The notes under the pieces: generated by a model
Seen by the model: only the letters and a program-made list of their open reading frames with translations
Database searches by the model: none
Told to the model about the DNA's origin: nothing
Translations under genes and position numbers: made by a program
From: JAJTHJ01 sp046316025
GTDB lineage: Bacteria; Pseudomonadota; Gammaproteobacteria; Burkholderiales; Burkholderiaceae_F
Assembly (NCBI GenBank): GCA_046316025.1
Contig: JBKCXU010000049.1
Coordinates: 1-39,505, forward strand
Reading direction: 5' to 3'
Length of the DNA: 39,505 nt
Shown here: positions 1-7,835 of the stretch, one piece after another
How positions within the stretch are numbered: the first letter of the stretch is position 1
How the letters are laid out: each line of letters begins with the position of its first letter

Positions 1-79
1 ATCCAGCGCAGCTTTGCCGACGCAAACGCAGCGCCGCGCGCCATGGCCCGAACCGCCCGTCTCGAAACCGGAATCGCAG

Positions 80-1765
80 ATGCCCCATAACGACCGATCC
101 AAAGCCGTCACCCAGGGAGTCGCCCGCTCGGCCAACCGCGCCATGTACTACGCGATGGGCTACAAGGACGAGGACTTCGACAAGCCGATGGTCGGCGTGG
201 CCAACGGTCACTCGACGATCACGCCGTGCAACTCCGGCCTGCAGAAGCTCGCCGACGCGGCGGTCGCCGCGATCCAGGCCGAGGGCGGCAACTCGCAGGT
301 CTTCGGCACGCCGACGATCTCCGACGGCATCGGCATGGGCACCGAGGGGATGAAGTACTCGCTGGTCAGCCGCGAGGTGATCGCCGACGCCATCGAGACC
401 TGCGTCAACGGCCAGTGGATGGACGGCGCGATCGTCATCGGCGGCTGCGACAAGAACATGCCCGGCGGCCTGATGGCGATCATGCGCTGCGACGTACCGG
501 CGATCTACGTGTACGGCGGCACAGTCAAGCCCGGCCATTACAAAGGTAAGGATCTCACCATCGTCTCGGCCTTTGAAGCCGTGGGCGAGTTCTCGGCCGG
601 CCGGCTGTCGGACACCGACTTCAAGGAGATCGAGCGCCGTTGCATCCCCGGCTCCGGCTCCTGCGGCGGCATGTACACCGCCAACACGATGAGCTCGTCG
701 TTCGAGGCGCTGGGCATGAGCCTGCTTTACTCCTCGACGCAGGCCAACCCCGACCAGGACAAGGTCGATTCCACCGCCGAAGCAGCCCGCGTGCTGATGC
801 GCGCGATCCGCGCCGGCCTGAAGCCCTCGCAGATCGTCACACGCGAGTCGATCGAAAATGCGGTGAGCCTGATCATGGCTGTGGGCGGCAGCACCAACGC
901 GGTGCTGCATTACCTCGCCATCGCGCATTGCGCCGACATCGACTGGTCCATCGACGACTTCGAACGCATCCGCCGCCGCGTGCCGGTGCTGTGCGACCTG
1001 AAACCTTCGGGCAAGTACGTCGCCACCGATTTGCACCGCGCCGGCGGCATCCCGCAGGTGCTCAAGATCCTGCTCGCCAACGGGTTGCTGCACGGCGACT
1101 GCATGACGATCACCGGCCGCTCGATGGCCGAAGAACTCGCCAATGTGCCGGCCCTGCCCCGCGCCGATCAGGATGTGATCCGCCCGTTCGACCAGCCGCT
1201 GTACGCGAAGGGGCACCTGGCGATCCTGAAAGGCAACCTCGCGCCCGAAGGCTGCGTGGCGAAGATCACCGGCCTGAAGAACCCGGTAATCACCGGCCCG
1301 GCGCGCGTGTTCGACTCCGAAGACGCGGCGATGGCGGCGATCATGACCGACCAGATTCGCGCGGGCGATGTGCTGGTGATCCGCTACGAGGGCCCGAAGG
1401 GCGGCCCCGGCATGCGCGAGATGCTCAGCCCCACTTCCGCTTTGATCGGCAAGGGCTTGGGCGAAAGCGTCGGCTTGATCACCGACGGGCGGTTTTCCGG
1501 CGGCACCTGGGGCATGGTGGTCGGCCACGTGGCGCCCGAAGCCTACGTCGGCGGCAACATCGCGCTGATCGAGGAAGGCGACTCCATCACCATCGACGCG
1601 CACCAGTTGTTGCTGCAGCTGAACGTCGATGAGGCGACCCTCGCCCGCCGCCGCGCCGCCTGGCGGCAGCCGGCGCCGCGCTACACCAAGGGCGTACTCG
1701 CCAAGTTCGCCAAGCTGGCCAGCACCGCCAGCCGCGGCGCGGTAACCGACGAGAAACTGTTCTGA
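80..1765 (+). CDS. ilvD: Dihydroxy-acid dehydratase
   Basis: Dehydrates 2,3-dihydroxy-3-methylbutanoate and its isoleucine-pathway homologue to the 2-oxo acids, the third step of valine/isoleucine synthesis, in the cytoplasm. The 561-residue product has the IlvD/Edd layout: the Fe-S cysteines C50 (TPCN), C123 (GCDKNMPGG) and C195 (GSCGGMYTANT), and a late DGRFSGG block. The ATG at 80 is preferred because conserved sequence (AVTQGVARSANRAMYY) begins just after it. An in-frame TTG at 14 would add 22 poorly conserved residues; the window edge hides any longer context. It is followed within 2 kb by a branched-chain amino acid importer on the same strand, so synthesis and uptake of the same amino acids lie side by side. 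Identification is secure; only the start is open. Confidence 0.96.
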   Translation: MPHNDRSKAVTQGVARSANRAMYYAMGYKDEDFDKPMVGVANGHSTITPCNSGLQKLADAAVAAIQAEGGNSQVFGTPTISDGIGMGTEGMKYSLVSREVIADAIETCVNGQWMDGAIVIGGCDKNMPGGLMAIMRCDVPAIYVYGGTVKPGHYKGKDLTIVSAFEAVGEFSAGRLSDTDFKEIERRCIPGSGSCGGMYTANTMSSSFEALGMSLLYSSTQANPDQDKVDSTAEAARVLMRAIRAGLKPSQIVTRESIENAVSLIMAVGGSTNAVLHYLAIAHCADIDWSIDDFERIRRRVPVLCDLKPSGKYVATDLHRAGGIPQVLKILLANGLLHGDCMTITGRSMAEELANVPALPRADQDVIRPFDQPLYAKGHLAILKGNLAPEGCVAKITGLKNPVITGPARVFDSEDAAMAAIMTDQIRAGDVLVIRYEGPKGGPGMREMLSPTSALIGKGLGESVGLITDGRFSGGTWGMVVGHVAPEAYVGGNIALIEEGDSITIDAHQLLLQLNVDEATLARRRAAWRQPAPRYTKGVLAKFAKLASTASRGAVTDEKLF

Positions 1766-1775
1766 CGCCGGCTCG

Positions 1776-1792
1776 CCGCCCGCGCCGGGCGG
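1776..1792. terminator. GC-only hairpin between convergent genes
   Basis: Seven-base arms CCGCCCG and CGGGCGG around a 3-nt loop lie in the 36-bp gap between the convergent ilvD and small Trp-rich protein genes. The position suits a bidirectional terminator, but no T-tract follows on either strand, so intrinsic termination is doubtful. Confidence 0.35.
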
Positions 1793-1801
1793 GCAGACGC
1801 G

Positions 1802-2041
1802 CTACTTGCGGATGCGGATCACAGTCTTGCGCCCGAACGCCTTGCGGATGCGCTCACGCTTGGCTTTATCGACTTCGTCGATCGCCTTCTTGCGATCCAG
1901 CCCGAGGCGCTCCTCGATCTGAAACCAGACGAAGGCGAGCGCAAACGGCAGCGCGATCCACCACCACGACAGATCGGCAAACACCGTAACTTGTGCGAGT
2001 TTCAAACCGATCAGCACTACACCGAGCCACACCAGCCACAT
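1802..2041 (-). CDS. Small Trp-rich inner-membrane protein
   Basis: A 79-residue protein of unknown function. It begins MWLVWLGVVLIGLKLA, has a second hydrophobic stretch rich in Trp (DLSWWWIALPFALAFVWFQ), then a highly charged tail (DRKKAIDEVDKAKRERIRKAF) ending in basic residues. This matches the small Trp-rich protein family (TIGR04438) known mainly from Betaproteobacteria, which helps place the organism. Two membrane passes with a basic cytoplasmic tail are likely. The ATG at 2041 is chosen because the hydrophobic segment starts there and a GAAGGTG ribosome site lies upstream; an ATG at 2104 would add 21 residues of unlikely character. It diverges from the cytochrome c gene at 2188. Confidence 0.8.
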   Translation of the reverse strand: MWLVWLGVVLIGLKLAQVTVFADLSWWWIALPFALAFVWFQIEERLGLDRKKAIDEVDKAKRERIRKAFGRKTVIRIRK

Positions 2042-2067
2042 CGCGCCCGCACCTTCGCACCGCCGAG

Positions 2068-2090
2068 GAGTTGGGGTTATCCCCCAATTC
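2068..2090. promoter_or_regulatory. Inverted repeat in divergent promoter region
   Basis: Nine-base arms GAGTTGGGG and CCCCAATTC (one mismatch) flank a 5-nt TTATC spacer. The dyad lies 27 bp upstream of the small Trp-rich gene and 98 bp upstream of the cytochrome c gene, where an operator for either gene would sit. No T-tract follows, so it is not an obvious terminator. The binding protein is unknown. Confidence 0.35.
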
Positions 2091-2187
2091 GCCGTCAGCG
2101 TCAACCGGGGACGCAGTCAACCGTTAAACTCGCCGGCTGGTCGCGACGTGCAGTGTTTGTCGTTCTCTTCCTGTTGCCGGAGTCTTC

Positions 2188-2499
2188 ATGCTCAGAACCC
2201 TTATCCTCGCCGCTGGTGCGATCGCCGTGGTCGGGTCTGCCGCCGCGCAGTCCGCCGAAGAACTCGCCAAGGCCAAGAACTGTCTGGCTTGCCATCAGAT
2301 CGACAAGAAGCTCGTTGGCCCGTCGTACAAGGAGATCGCAGCAAAGTACGCCGGCCAAAAAGATGCGACGCCCAAGCTCGCCGGCAAGGTGCGGGCTGGT
2401 GGCGTCGGCGTCTGGGGGCAGGTGCCGATGCCGGCCAACCCGCAGGTCAACGAGAAAGAAGCCGATACTTTGGTCAAGTGGATTCTCAGCATCAAGTAG
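2188..2499 (+). CDS. Class I monohaem cytochrome c (c551/c8-like), periplasmic
   Basis: A small periplasmic electron carrier of 103 residues. Residues 1-20 form a signal peptide ending AAA. The haem-binding CLACH motif is at 32-36 (His36 proximal ligand) and the distal Met ligand is probably M81 in VPMPANPQV, the usual class I arrangement near the C-terminus. The length fits cytochrome c551/c8, which shuttle electrons between the bc1 complex and terminal oxidases or nitrite reductases; the exact partner cannot be read. The gene is followed after 73 nt by the amino acid binding protein on the same strand, which may be partly co-transcribed. A 4-bp GCGC hairpin plus T5 just after the stop is too weak to call a terminator. 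Confidence 0.92.
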   Translation: MLRTLILAAGAIAVVGSAAAQSAEELAKAKNCLACHQIDKKLVGPSYKEIAAKYAGQKDATPKLAGKVRAGGVGVWGQVPMPANPQVNEKEADTLVKWILSIK

Positions 2500-2572
2500 C
2501 GCATCGCGCGTTTTTCGGGGGTGCCCGGTCGGGCGCCCTTCCCTTATCCCCACCCCTACAGGAGTTCATCCG

Positions 2573-3751
2573 ATGAAACGTCAAGTCCAACTGGCGGCGC
2601 TGACCGTCGCCGCCGCCGCAGTGCTCGCCGCCTGCGGCAAGAAGGAAGAGCCGGCCAAGAAGGCCGAGGCCGCGCCGCCGCCCCCGGTGGCGGTGATCAA
2701 GATCGGCCACGTGGCGCCGTTGACCGGCGGAATCGCCCACCTCGGCAAGGACAATGAGAACGGCGCACGCTTGGCCGTCGAAGAAATCAACGCTGCCGGC
2801 GGCATCAAGATCGGCGACAAGACCTTCAACGTCGAGCTCGTGGCCGAAGACGACAAGGCCGACCCGAAGGAGGGCACGGTCGCCGCGCAGAAGCTGGTCG
2901 ACGCCGGTGTCGCCGCCGTGGTCGGGCACCTGAACTCGGGCACCTCGATCCCCGCGTCGAAGATCTACGCCGATGCCAACGTGACGCAGATTTCGCCCTC
3001 GGCGACCAACCCCAAGCTGACCGAACAGGGCTTCAAGACTACCTTCCGCGTGGTGGCCAACGACAACCAGCAGGGCGCGGTGCTCGCCAACTATGCCGCC
3101 GAAGCTCTGAAGGCCAAGACGATCGCCATCGTCGACGACCGCACCGCCTACGGCCAGGGCCTCGCCGACGTGGTCGAGCGCGTGGCGAAGGAAAAGGGCC
3201 TGAAGGTCGTGGCGCGCGAGTTCACCAACGACAAGGCGACCGACTTCAACGCCATCTTGACCAAGATCCGCGGCACTAAGCCCGACGTGATCATGTACGG
3301 CGGCATGGACGCCACCGCCGGCCCGATGGCCAAGCAAATGAAGCAGCTGGGCATCAAGTCGGTGCTGCTCGCCGGCGACGGCGTGTGCTCGCCGGAGTTC
3401 ATCAAGCTGGCCGGCGACGCCGCCGGCGTCCTGCACTGCTCGATGGCCGGCGAGGCGGTCGAAAAGCTCGCCCGCGGCGCGGAGTTCGTCGACAAGTACA
3501 AGAAGCGCTTCAACGCGGACGTGCAGGTCTACTCGCCCTACAGCTACGACGCGGTGTACGTGATCACCGACGCGATCAAGCGCGCCGGCAACGCCGACCG
3601 CGCCGCGATCACCGGCGCCATGCCCGCCACCAACTACCCCGGCGTGACCGGCACGATCGCCTTCGACGACAAGGGCGACATCAAGGGCGGCGCGATCTCG
3701 ATGTTCCAGGTCAAGGGCGACAAGCTCGAGTACGTGTCGACCGTGCGCTGA
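2573..3751 (+). CDS. livK: Branched-chain amino acid ABC transporter, substrate-binding lipoprotein
   Basis: Periplasmic binding component of a Leu/Ile/Val-type importer (PBP type 1, Peripla_BP_6). The 392-residue precursor has a lipobox VLAAC with C21 as the predicted lipidation site, then a Lys/Glu/Pro-rich linker (about 22-43) before the first beta strand (IKIGHVAPLTGG). Later blocks (AAVVGHLNSGTSIPAS, SPYSYDAVYVITDAIKRAG) are typical of the family. Gly at +2 suggests outer-membrane sorting. The ATG at 2573 has AGGAG 8 nt upstream; the much longer upstream open frame is a high-GC artefact that crosses the cytochrome gene in another frame. Lipidation is less usual than a free binding protein in Gram-negatives. 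The ligand is inferred from livHMGF downstream and ilvD upstream. Confidence 0.93.
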   Translation: MKRQVQLAALTVAAAAVLAACGKKEEPAKKAEAAPPPPVAVIKIGHVAPLTGGIAHLGKDNENGARLAVEEINAAGGIKIGDKTFNVELVAEDDKADPKEGTVAAQKLVDAGVAAVVGHLNSGTSIPASKIYADANVTQISPSATNPKLTEQGFKTTFRVVANDNQQGAVLANYAAEALKAKTIAIVDDRTAYGQGLADVVERVAKEKGLKVVAREFTNDKATDFNAILTKIRGTKPDVIMYGGMDATAGPMAKQMKQLGIKSVLLAGDGVCSPEFIKLAGDAAGVLHCSMAGEAVEKLARGAEFVDKYKKRFNADVQVYSPYSYDAVYVITDAIKRAGNADRAAITGAMPATNYPGVTGTIAFDDKGDIKGGAISMFQVKGDKLEYVSTVR

Positions 3752-3775
3752 TCGCTGCCCCAAGCAAGACGAAAC

Positions 3776-3802
3776 ACGGCGCCTGCGGGCGCCGTTTTTT
3801 TT
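3776..3802 (+). terminator. Intrinsic terminator after livK
   Basis: A perfect 8-bp stem ACGGCGCC/GGCGCCGT with a TGCG loop runs into eight T residues. It starts 24 nt after the livK stop and precedes livH by about 120 bp, so it probably gives high binding-protein mRNA with reduced readthrough into the permease/ATPase genes, unless livH has its own promoter. Confidence 0.9.
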
Positions 3803-3919
3803 GCCCATCGCCACCGCAGCCGCGCTGGCCCGTAACTTGCGGCTCCGCCTGTTAGCATCGCCCGCTCTTGTGAACCAAGCGTGGCCGGCGGACGCCGGCA
3901 TCCTGGGAAACCCGCATCG

Positions 3920-4849
3920 ATGGACACCTTCGTACAACAGGTCATCAACGGCTTGGTGCTCGGCAGCCTGTACTCGCTGATCGCGCTCGGCTACACGATG
4001 GTCTACGGCATCTTGAACCTGATCAACTTTGCCCACGGCGACGTGTTGATGGTCGGCGCGCTGACCGCGGTGTCGATGATCTTCGTGCTCAAGGCGCAGT
4101 TTCCGGAACTGCCCGGCTGGCTGCTGCTGCTGGCGGGCACCGTGGCGGCGATCCCGGTGTGCGTGGCGGTGAGCCTGATCATCGAGCGCGTCGCCTATCG
4201 CCCGCTGCGCAACGCGCCGCGGCTGGCGCCGCTGATCACCGCCATCGGCGTGTCGATCGTGCTGCAAACGCTGGCGATGATGATCTGGGGCCGTAACTAC
4301 ATCTCGGTGCCGCAGCTGCTGCCGTCGGAGCCGATCCAGTTCCTCGGCGCCACGGTCACGGTGAGCAAGCTGGCGATCATCGTGCTCTCGGCAATCATCA
4401 TGGCCGGGCTGATGCTGCTGGTGAACCGCACCAAACTCGGCCGCGCGATGCGCGCCACCGCCGAAAACCCGCGCGTGGCCGGCCTGATGGGCGTGAACCC
4501 CAATTACGTGATCGCCGTGACCTTTGCCATCGGCGCAGCGCTGGCCGCGGTGGCCGGGGTGATGATCGCCGCCACCTACTCGGTCGCGCACTTCTACATG
4601 GGCTTCATGCCGGGACTGAAGGCGTTTACCGCGGCGGTGCTGGGCGGCATCGGCAACATCCCCGGCGCGATGGTGGGCGGCTTGCTGCTGGGGCTGATCG
4701 AGTCGCTCGGCGCCGGCTACATCGGCCAGCTGACGGGCGGCGTGCTCGGTTCGCACTATCAGGACGTGTTCGCCTTCATCGTGCTGTGCGCGGTGCTGAT
4801 CCTGCGGCCGAGCGGCCTGCTGGGCGAGCGCGTGGCCGACCGCGCCTGA
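3920..4849 (+). CDS. livH: Branched-chain amino acid ABC transporter permease LivH
   Basis: One of the two inner-membrane permeases of the Liv importer, 309 residues and almost entirely hydrophobic, with about eight membrane spans. Family hallmarks are the N-terminal block GLVLGSLYSLIALGYTMVYG, followed by LINFAHGD, and the late cytoplasmic loop LGRAMRATAENPRVAGLMGVN, which contacts the ATPase. A final GGIGNIPGAMVGG block is also typical. The ATG at 3920 is chosen because MDTFVQQ matches the usual LivH start; an upstream in-frame start at 3881 adds 13 residues with no hydrophobic character. LivM follows after 13 nt. Confidence 0.95.
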   Translation: MDTFVQQVINGLVLGSLYSLIALGYTMVYGILNLINFAHGDVLMVGALTAVSMIFVLKAQFPELPGWLLLLAGTVAAIPVCVAVSLIIERVAYRPLRNAPRLAPLITAIGVSIVLQTLAMMIWGRNYISVPQLLPSEPIQFLGATVTVSKLAIIVLSAIIMAGLMLLVNRTKLGRAMRATAENPRVAGLMGVNPNYVIAVTFAIGAALAAVAGVMIAATYSVAHFYMGFMPGLKAFTAAVLGGIGNIPGAMVGGLLLGLIESLGAGYIGQLTGGVLGSHYQDVFAFIVLCAVLILRPSGLLGERVADRA

Positions 4850-4862
4850 CCGGAGCCCCGCG

Positions 4863-5984
4863 ATGACGAGCTTCTTCCCGCAGTGGCGCGACAACCCAAC
4901 GGCCGCGCTGATCGCCACCTTTGCGTTGGCCGCGCTGCTGATCGCCGCGCCGTTCGTGGTCGGGCAGCTGGGCAACGCCTGGGTACGCGCGCTGGCCTTT
5001 GCCGCGCTGTACGTGATGCTGGCGCTGGGCCTGAACATCGTCGTCGGCTTTGCCGGCCTGCTCGACCTGGGCTACATCGCCTTCTATGCCGTCGGCGCCT
5101 ACATGTACGCGCTGCTCGCCTCGCCGCACCTGACCGACAACTTCGCGGCGCTGGCGGCGCTGCTCCCCAACGGCTTCCACAACCCGATCTGGCTGGTGAT
5201 CCCGCTGGGCGCCGCGCTGGCGGCGCTGTTCGGCATCATCCTCGGCGCCCCGGTGCTCAAGCTGCGGGGCGACTACCTGGCCATCGTCACGCTCGGCTTC
5301 GGCGAGATCATCCGCATCTTTCTGAACAACCTCAACGCGCCGCTGAATCTCACCAACGGCCCGCAGGGGATCACCCTGATCGACCCGGTCATCATCGCCG
5401 GCCACAGCCTGGCGCGCCCGCTCGACCTGGGCTTCGTCAAGCTGCCGTCGGTGTACCTGTACTACTACCTGTTCCTCTTCCTGGCCGTGCTGACGGTGAT
5501 CGTGTGCATCAACCTGCAGAACTCGCGGCTGGGCCGCGCCTGGATGGCAATCCGCGAGGACGACGTAGCCGCCAAGGCGATGGGCATCAACACCCGCAAC
5601 GTCAAGCTGCTGGCCTTTGCCCTGGGCGCCAGCTTCGGCGGTGTGGCCGGGGCGATGTTTTCCGCCTTCCAGGGCTTCGTCTCGCCGGAGTCGTTCTCGC
5701 TGATGGAGTCGATCATCGTGCTGGCGATGGTGGTGCTGGGTGGCCTGGGCCACATCCCCGGCGTGATCGTCGGCGCCATTTTGCTGGCGATGTTCCCCGA
5801 GGTGCTGCGCCACACCGCGGTGCCCCTGCAAGAGCAGTTGTTCGGCAAGGTGCTGATCGACGCCGAGGTGCTGCGCATGCTGCTCTACGGCCTGGCGATG
5901 GTGGTGATCATGCTGTACCGGCCCAAGGGCCTGTGGCCGGCGCCCGAGCACGGGCGCCTGGCCGAACCCAAAGCGCAGGGCTGA
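4863..5984 (+). CDS. livM: Branched-chain amino acid ABC transporter permease LivM
   Basis: Second permease of the importer, 373 residues, pairing with LivH. It shows the LivM signatures ALYVMLALGLNIVVGFAGLLDLGY near the N-terminus, LKLRGDYLAIVTLGFGEIIR in the middle, and the coupling loop LGRAWMAIREDDVAAKAMGINTRNVKLLAF, followed by a GGLGHIPGVIVGA block. The length and the extra N-terminal hydrophobic segments relative to LivH are normal for LivM. The stop is 3 nt upstream of livG, so the two are probably translated together. Confidence 0.95.
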   Translation: MTSFFPQWRDNPTAALIATFALAALLIAAPFVVGQLGNAWVRALAFAALYVMLALGLNIVVGFAGLLDLGYIAFYAVGAYMYALLASPHLTDNFAALAALLPNGFHNPIWLVIPLGAALAALFGIILGAPVLKLRGDYLAIVTLGFGEIIRIFLNNLNAPLNLTNGPQGITLIDPVIIAGHSLARPLDLGFVKLPSVYLYYYLFLFLAVLTVIVCINLQNSRLGRAWMAIREDDVAAKAMGINTRNVKLLAFALGASFGGVAGAMFSAFQGFVSPESFSLMESIIVLAMVVLGGLGHIPGVIVGAILLAMFPEVLRHTAVPLQEQLFGKVLIDAEVLRMLLYGLAMVVIMLYRPKGLWPAPEHGRLAEPKAQG

Positions 5985-5987
5985 CCG

Positions 5988-6782
5988 ATGGCCGATACGA
6001 TCCTCAACGTCGGCGGCGTCAACAAGCGCTTTGGCGGCCTGCAAGCGCTGGCCGACGTCGGCATCCGCATCGAGCGCGGCCAGATCTACGGCCTGATCGG
6101 CCCCAACGGCGCCGGCAAGACGACCTTCTTCAACGTCATCACCGGGCTGTACACGCCGGACTCGGGCAGCTTCGAGCTCGATGGCAAGCCCTACTCGCCG
6201 AGCGAGCCGCACAAGGTGGCGGCAGCCGGCATTGCGCGCACCTTCCAGAACATCCGCCTTTTTCCGGAGATGACCGCGCTCGAAAACGTCATGGTCGGCC
6301 GCCACGTGCGCACCCGCGCGACCGCCTGGGGCGCCGTGTTCCGCACGCCCGCCACGCGGCGCGAAGAAGCCGCCATCCGCAGCCGCTCGCTCGAGCTGCT
6401 GGATTACGTGGGCCTGTCACGCTATGCGGACTTCCAGGCCCGCACGCTCGCCTACGGCGACCAGCGCCGGCTGGAGATCGCCCGCGCGCTCGCCACCGAG
6501 CCCAAGCTGCTGGCGCTGGACGAGCCCGCCGCCGGCATGAACGCCACCGAGAAGGTCGCGCTGCGCGGCCTGCTTGAACACATCAACCGCGACGGCGTGA
6601 CCATCCTGCTGATCGAGCACGACGTGAAGCTGGTGATGGGCCTGTGCCACCGCGTGACGGTGCTCGACTACGGCAAGGTTATCGCCGTGGGCGGCCCGGC
6701 CGAGGTGCAGAGCAACCCGGCGGTGATCGAGGCCTATCTCGGCGGCGGGCACAAGGCCGTAGCCACGCGGGAGGCGGCATGA
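5988..6782 (+). CDS. livG: Branched-chain amino acid ABC transporter ATPase LivG
   Basis: Cytoplasmic ATPase of the Liv importer, 264 residues. Walker A is GPNGAGKT (38-45), the Q-loop follows in RTFQNIRLF, the signature is LAYGDQRRLE (154-163), Walker B is LLALDEP (174-180) and the switch His is in LIEHDVKLVM. The signature replaces the usual LSYGxQ Ser with Ala, a mild deviation that need not abolish activity. The C-terminal VQSNPAVIEAYLGG block is typical of LivG. Its TGA overlaps the ATG of a 21-codon mini-frame that in turn overlaps livF. Confidence 0.95.
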   Translation: MADTILNVGGVNKRFGGLQALADVGIRIERGQIYGLIGPNGAGKTTFFNVITGLYTPDSGSFELDGKPYSPSEPHKVAAAGIARTFQNIRLFPEMTALENVMVGRHVRTRATAWGAVFRTPATRREEAAIRSRSLELLDYVGLSRYADFQARTLAYGDQRRLEIARALATEPKLLALDEPAAGMNATEKVALRGLLEHINRDGVTILLIEHDVKLVMGLCHRVTVLDYGKVIAVGGPAEVQSNPAVIEAYLGGGHKAVATREAA

Positions 6783-6844
6783 GTGCGCCGGGCCGCTCCC
6801 AAGCGCTCATCCCGCAGCACGTAGCGCGGAGGGTCGTCCAGTGA
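6779..6844 (+). other. 21-codon linking frame between livG and livF
   Basis: A complete small frame starts by ATGA overlap with the livG stop and ends by GTGA overlap with the livF start. Its 21 codons fill the 58-nt gap exactly. The product (MSAPGRSQALIPQ...RRVVQ) has no recognisable domain. It could be a translational relay keeping ribosomes on the message from livG to livF, or a chance frame in a high-GC gap. There is no evidence that it makes a functional peptide. Confidence 0.35.
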
Positions 6845-7566
6845 GCGCAGAGATCGTATTGCGCGTGGCCGGCCTCAAGGTCGCCTACGGCGGCATCCAG
6901 GCGGTCAAGGGCGTGGATCTCGAGATCCGCGCCGGCGAGTTGGTCACGCTGATCGGCGCCAACGGCGCCGGCAAGACCACCACGCTTAAGGCCATTACCG
7001 GCACGCAGGCTTGGGCGGGCGAGATCGAATACATGGGCCAGAGCACGCGCGGGATGGCCTCTTACCAGTTGCTGCAAGCGGGACTGGCGATGGTGCCGGA
7101 AGGCCGCGGCGTGTTCTCGCGGATGACGGTGACCGAGAACCTGCAAATGGGCGCCTTCTCGCGCGACGACCGCGCGCAGATCGACGCCGATCTGGAGCAG
7201 CAGTTCGCCACCTTCCCGCGCCTGAAAGAGCGCGCCAGACAACTGGCCGGCACGCTGTCCGGCGGCGAGCAGCAGATGCTGGCGATGGCGCGCGCGCTGA
7301 TGAGCCGGCCCAAGCTCTTGCTCATGGACGAGCCGTCGATGGGCCTGTCGCCGATCATGGTGGAGAAGATCTTTGAAGTCGTGCGCGACGTTTCCGCGCG
7401 CCAGATTCCGATCCTGCTGGTGGAGCAAAACGCCCGCCTCGCCCTTGAAGCCGCGCACCGCGCCTATGTGATGGACTCCGGCCAGATCACGCTGCAAGGT
7501 GCGGCCGCCGACCTGCTGCACGACTCCAAGGTGCGCGCAGCGTATCTGGGCGAAGCGGCGGCGTAG
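6841..7566 (+). CDS. livF: Branched-chain amino acid ABC transporter ATPase LivF
   Basis: Second ATPase of the importer, 241 residues, forming a heterodimer with LivG. Walker A is GANGAGKT (39-46), the signature LSGGEQ (139-144), Walker B LLLMDEPSMGL (159-169) and the switch His is replaced by the LivF-typical LLVEQNARLAL. The VPEGRGVFSRMTVTENL block is a LivF hallmark. The start is GTG at 6841 with GGAGGG about 9 nt upstream; no closer ATG fits. It is the last gene of livHMGF and is followed by a palindromic repeat element at 7661. Confidence 0.95.
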   Translation: MSAEIVLRVAGLKVAYGGIQAVKGVDLEIRAGELVTLIGANGAGKTTTLKAITGTQAWAGEIEYMGQSTRGMASYQLLQAGLAMVPEGRGVFSRMTVTENLQMGAFSRDDRAQIDADLEQQFATFPRLKERARQLAGTLSGGEQQMLAMARALMSRPKLLLMDEPSMGLSPIMVEKIFEVVRDVSARQIPILLVEQNARLALEAAHRAYVMDSGQITLQGAAADLLHDSKVRAAYLGEAAA

Positions 7567-7660
7567 TGGGCTCGCAGCTGCGCGGCGGACCCTGGGCTCC
7601 CACCTGCGCGAAAGAGCCATGGATGCCGCTGCATCAGGACTTCGGCCTGAGTACCACGCG

Positions 7661-7739
7661 CCCACCCCGACCTCCCCCGCTGCGCAGGGGAGGGAGTCTT
7701 TCCCTCCTGCGCTTGCGCGGGAGGGCCAGGGTGAGGGCG
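7661..7739. repeat. C/G-rich palindromic repeat, copy 1
   Basis: Two adjacent imperfect palindromes: a CCTCCCCC...GGGGAGGG unit and a CCCTCC...GGGAGGG unit, ending in AGGGTGAGGGC. They lie in the 269-bp gap between livF and the MFS gene; no gene is seen in the rest of the gap, apart from a short near-repeat of TGGGCTCNCANCTGCGC at about 7568-7610. The unit resembles the copies at 25020, 25589, 29051, 31929 and 33973. Confidence 0.7.
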
Positions 7740-7835
7740 TGAGCGCATCTGCGCGGAACGGTTCCCCGGCGAGGCAGCTGCCAAGCAGCCGGGTGCGGGG
7801 CCAACGACACTGAGGCGGGCACCTGCCCAACAACG

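Noticed and set aside
1991..2572. Long N-terminal extension of the Liv binding protein (open frame of about 586 codons)
   Set aside because: The extension crosses the cytochrome c gene in another frame and has no protein-like composition; the true start at 2573 has a ribosome site, signal peptide and lipobox.
2492..5038. 848-codon antisense open frame over livK/livH/livM
   Set aside because: Its His/Arg/Gly/Asp-rich composition is the mirror of third-position GC bias in the real genes; it covers intact conserved genes on the other strand.
7567..7835. Small gene or RNA in the livF-MFS gap
   Set aside because: Only short frames without ribosome sites; the gap is explained by the palindromic repeat and a short near-repeat.
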